Shown here: positions 37,876 through 47,001 of the stretch, piece by piece
How positions within the stretch are numbered: position 1 is the first letter of the stretch
Layout of the letters: every line of letters begins with the position of its first letter
DNA from: Celeribacter sp. HF31
Lineage (GTDB): Bacteria; Pseudomonadota; Alphaproteobacteria; Rhodobacterales; Rhodobacteraceae
Direction: 5' to 3'
Length of the DNA: 64,000 bases
Assembly (NCBI RefSeq): GCF_011806455.1
Contig: NZ_JAATOT010000002.1
Span: forward strand, 186,001-250,000
The notes under the pieces: generated by a model
What the model saw: only the letters and a program-made list of their open reading frames with translations
What the model was told of the DNA's origin: nothing
Databases searched by the model: none
Position numbers and translations under genes: made by a program

Positions 37876-38652
37876 CCTGCGGTGAGGTTCTGACAATCTA
37901 CGCCGAAGAATATGCGCCAACCGTCGCCGCGCCAGAACGGATCGGATATGCGCTTGATGCGCTCATACCATTCTGGGCTGAACTCAAAGTTTCGCACGTC
38001 AAGGGCGAGACTTGCAGGCGCTATGCGAAGTTTCGGAAGAAGGTCATTAAACGCGATGCAGAAGGCGAGCCCATCGAGTGGGCGCCAGTTTCTGCAGGCA
38101 CCGTGCGAAGGGAACTCGGGACGTTACAGGCCGCGCTGAACTATTGCCAAAGTGAAGGATTCCTCACGAGCGCGCCGCTTGTCACTCTGCCTGAGAAGCC
38201 AGAAGCGAAGGAACGATGGCTGACGCGAGATGAGGCCGCACGTCTGATTTGGACGGCGTATCGAGGCCACAAGGCCAAACACATCGCACGGTTCATTCTC
38301 ATCGGCCTCTATACCGGTACGCGGAAAGACGCGATCATCAGAATGGGCTTTGAGAAGAACACCATAGGGGGTTGGTTCGATCTAGATCATGGGCATCATG
38401 TATCGCATGAGCGCGTCGGAGCGGTCGACAAAGAAGCGCAGAACCCCTGCCCCCATCCCTCGCCAACTTCTCGCCCACCTGAAACGCTGGAAAGCTCAAG
38501 GGGCCGTTTGGGCCGTCGAATATAATGGTGGATTGATCAAAGACCCAAAGCGCGACTTCGCCAAGCTGCGCCGCAAAAATAGCAAGCTCGAGGAGCGGCA
38601 GCTTTGGGCCGATGTCGTTTCTATGATTTGCAACGCAGTCACCTTTTATTAA
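37689..38652 (+). pseudogene. tyrosine recombinase (phage integrase), copy 1, frameshifted and truncated
   Basis: The start MPRPAKGARLHKFKHRPHWY at 37689 is the arm-binding N-terminus. The core domain follows (CGEVLTIYAEEYAPTVAAPE), then the catalytic Arg in LYTGTRKDAII. After DLDHG the frame is lost because the G run at about 38391-38393 has one base more than copy 2. The alternate frame continues (MYRMSASERSTKKRR) to PKRDFAK and then leaves the family at about 38564, so the C-terminal His and Tyr residues are missing. It cannot encode an active recombinase. Confidence 0.8.
37947..38564 (+). repeat. long direct repeat, copy 1 (internal integrase sequence)
   Basis: 618 bases that recur at 40433-41049 in the same orientation with only scattered substitutions and one extra G. 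The repeat begins at TATGCGCTTGATGC and ends at TTCGCCAA. Confidence 0.88.
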
Positions 38653-38807
38653 CCAACTCGCGCTAAAGCTGAATGTGGCTCAAGCAGTGCCCACTAAACT
38701 TATCAACTTACCAATCCTAAAGCTCTAAGATTTAGAAAACTGAAAAAACTTCGATTGCATCCGCGTCGAAGTTTTTCGGCGAGGAAAACGTGTCTCCTTT
38801 AGGTTGA

Positions 38808-38822
38808 GTAACGACTTGTTAA
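38808..38822 (+). promoter_or_regulatory. CtrA-like site upstream of the small membrane protein gene
   Basis: GTAA, seven bases, TTAA: one mismatch to the TTAA-N7-TTAA consensus of CtrA. It ends 44 bases before ATG 38866. The 150 bases before it (38653-38807) are A+T-rich and contain no gene I can support. Confidence 0.45.
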
Positions 38823-38865
38823 CCAACATCTGTTCATGCTGAGAGGAAGCGGGGAAAGAAAGACA

Positions 38866-39051
38866 ATGATCAGGCAAAAAGTTTTTCTTATACTCGTTTT
38901 GATATGCGGGCTGGTCGGTTCCTCCTTTTTGGTCGACAGACTGATAGCTGTTCAGCCCTTCGCTAGCATCGCGACATATTTCACGCTGTTAATTGGTACT
39001 GGTTTAGCTGTGTTCATTTACAACAGGTACTTTTGGGAGGGAAACGAATGA
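38866..39051 (+). CDS. small membrane protein
   Basis: 61 residues from ATG 38866 (MIRQKVFLILVLICGLVG). This start is preferred to 38836 because the CtrA-like site then stands at the same distance as in the two neighbouring units. Two membrane helices fill most of the protein (VFLILVLICGLVGSSFLV and YFTLLIGTGLAVFIY). No family is recognised. It shares ATGA with the next gene. Low G+C sets it apart from the chromosome around it. Confidence 0.5.
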   Translation: MIRQKVFLILVLICGLVGSSFLVDRLIAVQPFASIATYFTLLIGTGLAVFIYNRYFWEGNE

Positions 39052-39263
39052 CGATCTCGGAGCATCCAAATTTGAAGAGCGTCTATGCAGATGCTTTGGT
39101 CCTTAGCCGGGACGAGACGCAATCTCTCAATATGCGCCGAGCCGCTTTAAGGCTTGTCTTGGCAATTCGAATGGAAGTTGGTGAAGATCGTTTGACTGAA
39201 AAGTCGGCTTCCGATCAAAGGAGCTGCTCCACGGCTCTAGATCGGGTTCTTTTCCACAAATGA
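39048..39263 (+). CDS. small protein of unknown function
   Basis: 71 residues from ATG 39048, with GGGAGG upstream inside the preceding gene and a four-base overlap with it. The product is soluble and helical (LSRDETQSLNMRRAALRLVL). I do not recognise it. Coupling suggests it works with the membrane protein before it. Confidence 0.5.
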   Translation: MTISEHPNLKSVYADALVLSRDETQSLNMRRAALRLVLAIRMEVGEDRLTEKSASDQRSCSTALDRVLFHK

Positions 39264-39309
39264 TTTCCACAAGATAATCCACATGCAATTCGGGTTCCCA
39301 AGCGTTTTG

Positions 39310-39324
39310 TTAATCAACTGGTAA
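39310..39324 (+). promoter_or_regulatory. CtrA-like site upstream of a 50-residue ORF
   Basis: TTAA, seven bases (TCAACTG), GTAA: one mismatch to TTAA-N7-TTAA. It ends 46 bases before ATG 39370. Confidence 0.45.
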
Positions 39325-39369
39325 CCAATTTAAACGAAGCCTTACGCAGAAGTTATCTGTGGAGGATGT

Positions 39370-39522
39370 ATGTTTAAGATGCTGCAAGGTGCTGATGCGG
39401 TTAGCTCAGTGACTCAGAGTGATTTTGAAGGCCTCCCCCCAATTAAATGCCTTGGCACTGAACCAACGCCGATCAATATCCGCGACATTGCATTGACAGC
39501 CCTGTATCGCGCCTCAGACTAA
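39370..39522 (+). CDS. small ORF of unknown function
   Basis: 50 residues (MFKMLQGADAVSSVTQSD), preceded by GGAGG four bases before ATG and ending at TAA 39520. No family is recognised. The ribosome-binding site and the upstream CtrA-like site at the common distance argue that it is real. Confidence 0.45.
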   Translation: MFKMLQGADAVSSVTQSDFEGLPPIKCLGTEPTPINIRDIALTALYRASD

Positions 39523-39647
39523 ACGTCATTTCCCCGAATAGCTCTCAGTCCCATGCCAGCGGAAGCTCCTGTAAATGGTTGTTTTTCCGCCGAATGAAGC
39601 CTGACAAAGAGCGAGAAATCGCGCACTAAACCGTCTCTACTTTGCGA

Positions 39648-39662
39648 TTAACTTTTTGTTAA
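39648..39662 (+). promoter_or_regulatory. CtrA-like site upstream of a 91-residue ORF
   Basis: An exact TTAA-N7-TTAA (TTAA, CTTTTTG, TTAA). It ends 46 bases before GTG 39708. The 125 bases before it hold nothing else I can support. Confidence 0.55.
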
Positions 39663-39707
39663 TGGACTCGGCGCGCAATAGACCTATCCCAAACACGGAG
39701 GACCACC

Positions 39708-39983
39708 GTGAATATTCAGACACTTTTACTGACCAATCCCCTCCAAGAAGGGGCGGAGAAGGTTCAACAGGACCGATCTCCTTCACCACTGAGAATTGAG
39801 CTGGCGACTTATCGCAACGAGCTCTTAACGGCTTTCTCCGAGGCCGACATTTCGGGATTCGAAGCGACGAAAATGGCTTTGGCTGAAATGCTGCGCGAGG
39901 TGGAAAAGGAACTCAGAGGAGTAAGGATAACTGAGGCAGTCAATAGCAGGGCGGAACCGTCAAATCTGGAAGATGACAATTAA
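39708..39983 (+). CDS. small helical protein of unknown function
   Basis: 91 residues from GTG 39708 with GGAGG seven bases upstream. The middle is a long amphipathic helix (YRNELLTAFSEADISGF to LREVEKELRGVRI) that could form a coiled coil. No family is recognised. Its stop is five bases before the end of the IS3-type fragment. Confidence 0.55.
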   Translation: MNIQTLLLTNPLQEGAEKVQQDRSPSPLRIELATYRNELLTAFSEADISGFEATKMALAEMLREVEKELRGVRITEAVNSRAEPSNLEDDN

Positions 39984-39987
39984 TCTT

Positions 39988-40434
39988 GATCCGCCCCACT
40001 TGAGTGGTCCAATTTGATTGTTAGTGCATGATCGGCCTTTGGTCCATCTGGATGATGGTTTCGGGGGCCGGTGGGCGGTAGCCCAGAGCACTGTGGGGGC
40101 GTTTCGTGTTGAAGTGTTTCCTCCATTCTTCGATCAGGATTTGAGCCTCGCGCAGGCTGTAGAAGATCTCACCGTTCAAGAACGCGTCGCGGAACCGAGC
40201 GTTGAAGCTTTCACAATATCCATTCTCCCAAGGGCTACCCGGTTCAATGTAGGCCGTCTTCGCGCCGACAGCCTTGATCCAGTCCTGGACGGCCCGAGCA
40301 ACGAACTCAGGCCCATTATCGGAACGTATGAACGCCGGCACGCCGCGCAGGATGAACAGGTCACTCAAAGCGTCGATGACGTTGCCAAAGTTCAGCTTGC
40401 GATCCACGCGTATGGCCAGACATTCCCGACTGTA
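39988..40434 (-). mobile_element. truncated IS3-family insertion sequence
   Basis: The left end keeps a likely IS terminus (TGATCCGCCCCACTTGAG) followed by the 3' end of a transposase gene on the minus strand. The right end is cut: at about 40434 the sequence passes directly into integrase copy 2, sharing only TA with both partners. The 5' half of the element and its other end are gone. Confidence 0.75.
40021..40434 (-). pseudogene. IS3-type transposase OrfB, C-terminal fragment
   Basis: The minus strand encodes the end of an rve-type DDE transposase: FIRSDNGPEFVARA has the second catalytic Asp, and PGSPWENGYCESFNARFRD the Glu. It ends in HFNTKRPHSALGYRPP before TAA. The first catalytic Asp and the OrfA part are missing, so it is inactive. 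The frame runs a little further into integrase sequence, but that part is not transposase. Confidence 0.85.
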
Positions 40435-41049
40435 TGCGCTTGATGCACTCATACCATTCTGGGCTGAACTCAAAGTTTCGCACGTCAAGGGTGAGACTTG
40501 CAGGCGCTATGCGAAGTTTCGGAAGAAGGTCATTAAGCGCGATGCAGAAGGCGAGCTCATCGAGTGGGCGCCAGTTTCTGCAGGCACCGTGCGAAGGGAG
40601 CTCGGGACGTTACAGGCCGCGCTGAACTATTGCCAAAGAGAAGGATTCCTTACGAGCGCGCCGCTTGTCACTCCGCCTGAGAAGCCAGAAGCGAAGGAAC
40701 GATGGCTGACGCGAGATGAGGCCGCACGTCTGATTTGGACGGCGTATCGAGGCCACAAGGCCAAACACATCGCACGGTTCATTCTCATCGGCCTCTATAC
40801 CGGCACGCGGAAAGACGCGATCATCAGAATGGGTTTTGAGAAGAACACCATAGGAGGTTGGTTCGATCTGGATCATGGCATCATGTATCGCATGAGCGCG
40901 TCAGAGCGGTCGACCAAGAAGCGCAGAACCCCTGCCCCCATCCCTCGCCAACTTCTCGCACACCTTAAGCGCTGGAAAGCTCAAGGTGCCGTTTGGGCCG
41001 TCGAATATAATGGTGGATTGATTAAAGACCCAAAGCGTGGATTCGCCAA
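40433..41049 (+). repeat. long direct repeat, copy 2 (internal integrase sequence)
   Basis: Partner of the repeat at 37947-38564. It keeps the correct reading frame at the G run where copy 1 has an extra base. Confidence 0.88.
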
Positions 41050-41257
41050 TGCCGTGAAAGATGCAGGCCTTTCAGGCGTCACACCTCACACCCTCAAACA
41101 CACGTCCATCACCTGGGCATTCCAAAACGGCGTGAGCATTTGGGACGCGGCGGGCTTCTTTGTGACAAGCCCTGAAACCATAGAAAAGATCTACGGCCAC
41201 CACGCCCCAGACTTCATGCACAGTGCAAAAACAGCCATGGAACGTCGCCGCAAATGA
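40433..41257 (+). pseudogene. tyrosine recombinase, copy 2, lacking its N-terminus
   Basis: The frame enters from IS sequence and becomes integrase-like at YALDALIPFWAELK. The catalytic part is intact: LYTGTRKDAII (Arg), PHTLKHTSITW (His-x-x-Lys/His box) and IEKIYGHHAPDF (Tyr). The arm-binding domain is missing, so DNA recognition is probably lost. The gene ends 61 bases from the tRNA-Arg 3' end, the normal position of an integrase next to its attachment site. Confidence 0.75.
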
Positions 41258-41318
41258 CAGTTTTTGTTACGCGTAACAGGTACGTGCATATCGCGTTTTC
41301 TGTAAGCTATTGATTTTG

Positions 41319-41395
41319 TGGCGCACCCATCAGGATTCGAACCTGAGGCCTCTGCCTTCGGAGGGCAGCGCTCTATCCAGCTGAGCTATGGGTGC
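41319..41395 (-). tRNA. tRNA-Arg (anticodon CCG)
   Basis: The minus strand folds into a full cloverleaf: acceptor GCACCCA with TGGGTGC, D arm GCTC...GAGC, anticodon stem CTGCC/GGCAG with loop CTCCGAA (anticodon CCG), T arm TCAGG-TTCGAAT-CCTGA, discriminator G and an encoded CCA. It reads the CGG codon. Its 3' end faces the integrase remnant, so it is the likely chromosomal attachment site of the prophage-like element. Confidence 0.97.
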
Positions 41396-41500
41396 GCGGG
41401 CTGACCGCGTCAGTGGGGTTTCTATAGGGGATGAAAAACCGGCGCGCAATCGGTTTTCATCGCAAATTGCTTCGCCTCTCCCGCGCCGTCTCCCGCCCTG

Positions 41501-41977
41501 TCATGGTCCGACATAGCGATGATCGACCCGCGACGAGACCATGCAGGGCGCCGATGTGCCCAGCATTTGCGCCATCGCCGCAGGAAAGGTGACCTGCAAG
41601 CGGGAGAGCTGTTCCAGCTCGGTTTCAGATCGCACAAACAAATCAATGCTTTGGCCGGCCACCAAGGGTCCCACGCCGGTCTCGGTCACCTCTTGAAACG
41701 CAGCGCGCCAATGGTTTTCCGCCAGTCTGACCCAAGTGAAATCTCCCGCAAGGCTCTCTGGTGTGAAAGGGTCGGGAAAGGTGATCTGCTGCGGGCCGTA
41801 GCTGCCGGTCTCGGCAAAGGCATTCGGCATTTGCTCGGCCATCTGCGGCGGGCAGTCATCATGGGCCAAAAGCGCCACCTGCCCCTGCCACGTCCCCGAC
41901 ATCGGTTGAATATCCGCCAGCGCCATGAGCGGGCTTATCCCCATCCCGAGCATTAGAAAAAACATGAAACGCCGCAT
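41501..41977 (-). CDS. secreted protein of unknown function
   Basis: 158 residues from ATG 41977, with AGGAG seven bases upstream. The signal peptide is MRRFMFFLMLGMGISPLMALA. The mature part contains a beta-rich domain (MSGTWQGQVALLAHDDC) and a second cysteine in APCMVSSRV, likely paired in the periplasm. No family is recognised. It lies past sufS on the same strand, 59 bases on, and may be read from the suf transcript. Confidence 0.6.
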   Translation of the reverse strand: MRRFMFFLMLGMGISPLMALADIQPMSGTWQGQVALLAHDDCPPQMAEQMPNAFAETGSYGPQQITFPDPFTPESLAGDFTWVRLAENHWRAAFQEVTETGVGPLVAGQSIDLFVRSETELEQLSRLQVTFPAAMAQMLGTSAPCMVSSRVDHRYVGP

Positions 41978-42035
41978 CACCGAACTCCTCATGCGAAGCG
42001 TGACACGGCCTCCCGTTTCAGGCAAGGCTTGTCTC

Positions 42036-43253
42036 TCAGCCAAAGAATTCCCGGCAAAGCTCCAGTGCGTCCACCAGACGGTCGACCTCTTCGGTGGTGT
42101 TGTACATCGCGAAAGACGCCCGGCAGGTGGCGGTGACACCCAGGTGCTGCATCAGAGGCATGGCGCAATGGCTGCCCGCGCGCACCGCGACGCCTTTCTT
42201 GTCGAGAACCGTCGAAATGTCATGCGGATGCGCGCCCTCCATGGTGAAGGAAAAAATCGCGCCCTTGCCCGGCGCCGTGCCTTGGACATTGAGCCAATTG
42301 AGGTTTTGCAGCTTCTCGGAGGCGTAGGCCGCCAGCTTGGCCTCATAGGCCGCGACATTCTCCATACCGATCTGCATGAGGTAATCGAGCGCCACGCCCA
42401 TGCCGATGGTCTGGACGATGCCGGGTGTTCCGGCCTCGAATTTGAGCGGCGGCTTGGCATAGGTGACGGTGTCTTTGGTCACCGTGTCGATCATGTCGCC
42501 GCCGCCCATGAAAGGCCGCATCTCAGCCTGACGTTCCGCGCGAATATAGATCGCGCCGGAGCCCGACGGCCCGTAGAGTTTATGCCCGGTGATGGGATAA
42601 AAATCGCAGCCGAGGTCTTGCACATTGACAGGCCCATGCACCGAGGCCTGAGACCCATCAATGAGCGTGGCGATGCCCTTCTCACGCGCGGCATGACAGA
42701 TGGTTTTGACGTCGACTTTTGTACCGGTCACGTTGGACATATGCGTCACGGCAACCAGTTTGACCTTCGGCCCCATGGCGTCGATCACGGCTTGCGCATC
42801 AAGGCTTCCGTCCGGCGCGCAATCGACCCATTTCAGAACCACGCCCTGACGTTCGCGCAGGAATTGCCAAGGCACGATATTGGCGTGATGCTCCAGGACG
42901 GAGAGCACGATCTCATCGCCCGGCTGCAACTGCTCCATCGCCCAGGAATAAGCGACAAGGTTGATCCCCTCGGTGGTGCCGGAGGTAAAGACGATCTCGT
43001 CTTCATGACCGGCGTTCAGGAACTTGGCGACCACTTGGCGGACGTTCTCGTATTTGTCGGTCGCAAGATTAGAAAGATAGTGTAAGCCACGGTGAACATT
43101 GGCGTATTCCTCGGAATAAGCTTTGGTGATCGCGTCGATCACCACCTGCGGCTTTTGCGCTGAGGCGCCGCTGTCGAGATAGGTCAGAGGCTGACCGTTG
43201 ACCTGCCGCGACAGGATCGGGAAATCGGCACGAATGGCGTTGACGTCAAACAT
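42036..43253 (-). CDS. sufS: SufS-type cysteine desulfurase
   Basis: 405 residues. It is a group II desulfurase: the PLP lysine lies in ITGHKLYGPSGSGAIY and the active-site Cys in VRAGSHCAMPLM near the C-terminus. It removes sulfur from cysteine as a persulfide for SufBCD. No SufE or SufU gene is seen nearby. It is the last core gene of the suf operon, immediately after the YIP1-type gene. Confidence 0.93.
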   Translation of the reverse strand: MFDVNAIRADFPILSRQVNGQPLTYLDSGASAQKPQVVIDAITKAYSEEYANVHRGLHYLSNLATDKYENVRQVVAKFLNAGHEDEIVFTSGTTEGINLVAYSWAMEQLQPGDEIVLSVLEHHANIVPWQFLRERQGVVLKWVDCAPDGSLDAQAVIDAMGPKVKLVAVTHMSNVTGTKVDVKTICHAAREKGIATLIDGSQASVHGPVNVQDLGCDFYPITGHKLYGPSGSGAIYIRAERQAEMRPFMGGGDMIDTVTKDTVTYAKPPLKFEAGTPGIVQTIGMGVALDYLMQIGMENVAAYEAKLAAYASEKLQNLNWLNVQGTAPGKGAIFSFTMEGAHPHDISTVLDKKGVAVRAGSHCAMPLMQHLGVTATCRASFAMYNTTEEVDRLVDALELCREFFG

Positions 43254-43254
43254 C

Positions 43255-43749
43255 TCAGCTCTCTTTCTTGGTCTTGCGGGCGACTTCGGACAGCATTGCG
43301 CCCCAGAAATAGATCAAAGCGGCCAGCGCCAAAACGCCCACCGCGGTTGTAGCCGCCCCATCGCCCAAAAAGCCCGCGGTCAGGCCCCACAAAAGCCACA
43401 GGGGCGCGGCACAGAGAAGGCCCCAAAACAGCGCCATGCGGGTCTCGAATCCGGTGGCGGGCGTCTTGAGCACACGCAGAACAAACGCGACAATCCCCGA
43501 CAACACGTAGAAGACCAAAGGCATGATGAACAGCCAACTGAGCAACGTGGCCCCCATCAGCATTTGCACCTCTTGGCCGGTCTCGAACGCAAGCCGCGAC
43601 AGACGCGGCCATTGCGCCACGAAAATCAGCCCACAGGCCAGCATCAGGGTCACAAGGGCACTGCCCTCATTCTCCCCGCCCGCCAGCCGGTGACGGAGCA
43701 CCGCGCGCGGCGCGCGGTAGCTCTTTGCAATGTCGGTGACGACGCCCAT
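43255..43749 (-). CDS. YIP1-type membrane protein in the suf operon
   Basis: 164 residues with about four to five membrane helices (LVTLMLACGLIFVAQW, LLSWLFIMPLVFYVLSGI, ALFWGLLCAAPLWLLWGL, TTAVGVLALAALIYFWG). It resembles the YIP1-family proteins that lie between sufD and sufS in Rhodobacterales. Spacing is four bases to sufD and one to sufS. Its role is unknown. Confidence 0.75.
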   Translation of the reverse strand: MGVVTDIAKSYRAPRAVLRHRLAGGENEGSALVTLMLACGLIFVAQWPRLSRLAFETGQEVQMLMGATLLSWLFIMPLVFYVLSGIVAFVLRVLKTPATGFETRMALFWGLLCAAPLWLLWGLTAGFLGDGAATTAVGVLALAALIYFWGAMLSEVARKTKKES

Positions 43750-43753
43750 TCGC

Positions 43754-45051
43754 TTAGCCTGCGCGGCGGCGGGTCAGCCAGCCTTCGAGACGATGCAGGA
43801 TGTCTTCGGCGATGGCCTCATCCTCGATCTCCTCGATGGCTTCGGCCAAGAACGCCAGCGTCAAAAGGTCGGTCGCCTCCGCCGTCGGCACGCCACGCGA
43901 ACGCAGGTAGAACAGCGCGTCCTCGTCGATCGCCCCCACGGTGGAACCGTGCGAACAGGCGACGTCATCGGCGTAGATCTCAAGCTCCGGCTTGGCGAGG
44001 AACTGGCTGTCGCCATCGAGCAAAAGGCCTTGGCTGATCTGATAGCCATCGGTCTTTTGCGCGCCCGCTTTCACGAGGATCTTGCCCTGAAACACGCCTT
44101 TCGCCCCGTTGCGCAGCACCTTTTTGAACACCTGACGGCTTTCACAGCGCTCGGCGTCATGGGTGATGAAGACCGTGTCGTCGTGATGGAAATCACCATC
44201 GCCAAGTGCGGCACCCGCGACATGCGCCATGGAATCGTCACCCTGGATGTCGAGCACGACCTCGTTGCGGGTCAGCACACCGTTGGCGGTCATGGTGAAG
44301 CTTTTGAACAAAGCCTCCTGCCCGACCGTGCCAAAGATATGGGTCACGGCGCGACGTTCGTGATCGCGGCCTTGCGCGCGGACGTGGTGGAAGGCGGCCT
44401 TGTCCGCCACCTCGACCTCCATCACCTTGTTGAACCGTGCCGCCGCCGGGCCGTTTTCCAACACGGTCAGCTCAGCGCCCTCTTCGACGCGGATCACATG
44501 GTGCAGGATCGCGTCCGAGGTCTCATTGCGGTGCAGATAGATGAGCGACACAGGTTTCGCGACCTTGCCCGTGGCGCGGATCACCACGCCGTCCGTGGCA
44601 AAGGCAGTGTTGAGCGTCGCGAAAGGCCGCTCGACCGGGGTCTGCGCCTTTTTCTCCTGCACGCCGTAAGCGTCTTTCACCCAATGGATGTCGGCGGAGA
44701 GCGCATCCGAGAGACGCATGATCTCAAGGTTCTCGCCGTCGAGCGCATCCGAGGCTTCGGCATCGAACACACCATCGACGAAAACGATCTTTAGCCGATC
44801 AATGCCGGAAAACACCGGCGCTTCCTTGGCGACGAACACCGTGGCGAGTTTCGGCGCATCGGCGTTCAGCGTGTCCGGACGGGTCCAGCGCCAATATTCG
44901 TCACGCCCCTGCGGCAAGCCCATGGCGAGCAAGCGGTTCAAAGCGTCCTGACGCAGCGCCTCGGCCCAGGCAGCCCCTGCAGGCAGGGTCATGCCCTCAA
45001 CACGGGCGCTGGTGGCGTCCAACTTGCGTTGTTTCAACTCTGCGCGTTTCA

Positions 45052-45052
<1 letters not shown>
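43754..45052 (-). CDS. sufD: Fe-S cluster assembly protein SufD
   Basis: 432 residues. The C-terminal beta-helix core has CSHGSTVGAIDEDALFYL with the conserved Ser-His pair, followed by LRSRGVPTAEATDLLTL. SufD forms the scaffold with SufB and SufC. Its ATG overlaps the sufC stop (TGATG). Confidence 0.93.
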
Positions 45053-45813
<761 letters not shown>

Positions 45814-45936
45814 ATTATTACCCTTTCACGAGGAAGGGCCCGCGCGGGGAGAACCCGGCAGGCGCCTGTGTGTTTTTCATGTGCGTGGAGGTTGAGGCGC
45901 GCGGGCGCGCCCTATCAGAACGGGGGTCTGATGCGA

Positions 45937-46203
45937 TCAGACGCCCGAAAAATGCAAAAAGATCAAAAGGCCGGAGCCCAGTGCGATCAGTTTCAGAAGC
46001 CCGGACTTGAGCCCCATGGCCAAAAGCGTGCGTTTGAGCAGACGCTCTTCCTGCACGACACCATGATGGCTGACGCCCGAAACGCGTTTGCCCTTTGGCG
46101 TGTCCACATCCTGTAGCCCCGTGTAGACGGTGGCGAATGTATTCGGCCCCCCGGCTTCGATCCGTTTGATCCTGTCGGCGAACTGAGCGTGCTGTAGCTG
46201 CAT
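45937..46203 (-). CDS. small protein with a C-terminal membrane helix
   Basis: 88 residues from ATG 46203 (MQLQHAQFADRIKRIEAGG), with GGGAG upstream. The body is polar and basic; the end (LLKLIALGSGLLIFLHF) is one membrane segment. No family is recognised. It lies in the block inserted between sufB and sufC. Confidence 0.55.
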   Translation of the reverse strand: MQLQHAQFADRIKRIEAGGPNTFATVYTGLQDVDTPKGKRVSGVSHHGVVQEERLLKRTLLAMGLKSGLLKLIALGSGLLIFLHFSGV

Positions 46204-46326
46204 CTTCTCCCTGCCCCTCTTTTCTGTCTTCATGAACAGATTGGCCGGGAATTTGGGAAAGATTTGGGCAGGTTACGGGCAATCTTGCGCCCGATACGAA
46301 TGACGCAGCGTCACCCGCGCGGGCGG

Positions 46327-46884
46327 TCAGATGTGATAGCTGGTGCCCCGGAAATAGAGCGTGCCCGGCTCGGTCGTGCCCGTCACATATTGCACCCATT
46401 GTTGGGAGAAGAGTTTCGAGAACAGGTCGGGCATTTCGTGCACCACATTGTGCATCGTGACGATCGCCAGCAAAATCCCCGCAAATTGTGTCCCCATGCG
46501 TTTGACCGCCGACAGAGACACCAGTTCGCGCAGGATAAAGGCAACAAAGATCGCGAAGATCACGTCGAGCGCCAGATCGGCGTCCGCCGACCCCATCGCT
46601 TGCGCCCCGGAGATTTGAAACCGCAGCACGCGCGCGATCACCGCAGCCATTCCGCCCATGGCGAAGGCCAGCACATAGGACATGATCTGCGAGAGTTTGA
46701 GCCGCGGTTCGCCCGCATAGCTCCGGCCATGCACGCCCTGCGCCTGATGCCGTTCGAGCATTTCGGTGAGGCGTTGATTGCGGCCATGGGTGCGCGTTTG
46801 TGCCGGCCCCATCCCCTCGAGGCGCGATTTCGGCGCCGCCGAGACGCGGCCAATGCGGCTTAGAAAGTCCTGATGCTGATCCAT
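46327..46884 (-). CDS. membrane protein of unknown function
   Basis: 185 residues from ATG 46884, with AAAGG upstream. The first 70 residues are polar and basic; three hydrophobic segments follow (MSYVLAFAMGGMAAVIAR, LDVIFAIFVAFILREL and FAGILLAIVTMHNVV). No family is recognised. It is in the sufB-sufC insertion. Confidence 0.55.
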   Translation of the reverse strand: MDQHQDFLSRIGRVSAAPKSRLEGMGPAQTRTHGRNQRLTEMLERHQAQGVHGRSYAGEPRLKLSQIMSYVLAFAMGGMAAVIARVLRFQISGAQAMGSADADLALDVIFAIFVAFILRELVSLSAVKRMGTQFAGILLAIVTMHNVVHEMPDLFSKLFSQQWVQYVTGTTEPGTLYFRGTSYHI

Positions 46885-47001
46885 CACGATACCTTTTACC
46901 TTGCGTAAGCCCCACGTTAACCGCGTTTACCAAGGAATCGTGGCAAAATTCGGGCAGAGCCGGAGCACAAGACAGGTCGGTTTGGGAAACAAAAGCCAGG
47001 G

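Noticed and set aside
36565-41318. A complete, functional prophage
   Set aside because: There are no capsid, tail, terminase or lysis genes, and both integrase copies are defective.
46917-46932. TTAACCGCGTTTACC upstream of a small membrane gene as a CtrA site
   Set aside because: The second half does not match TTAA at the right spacing.
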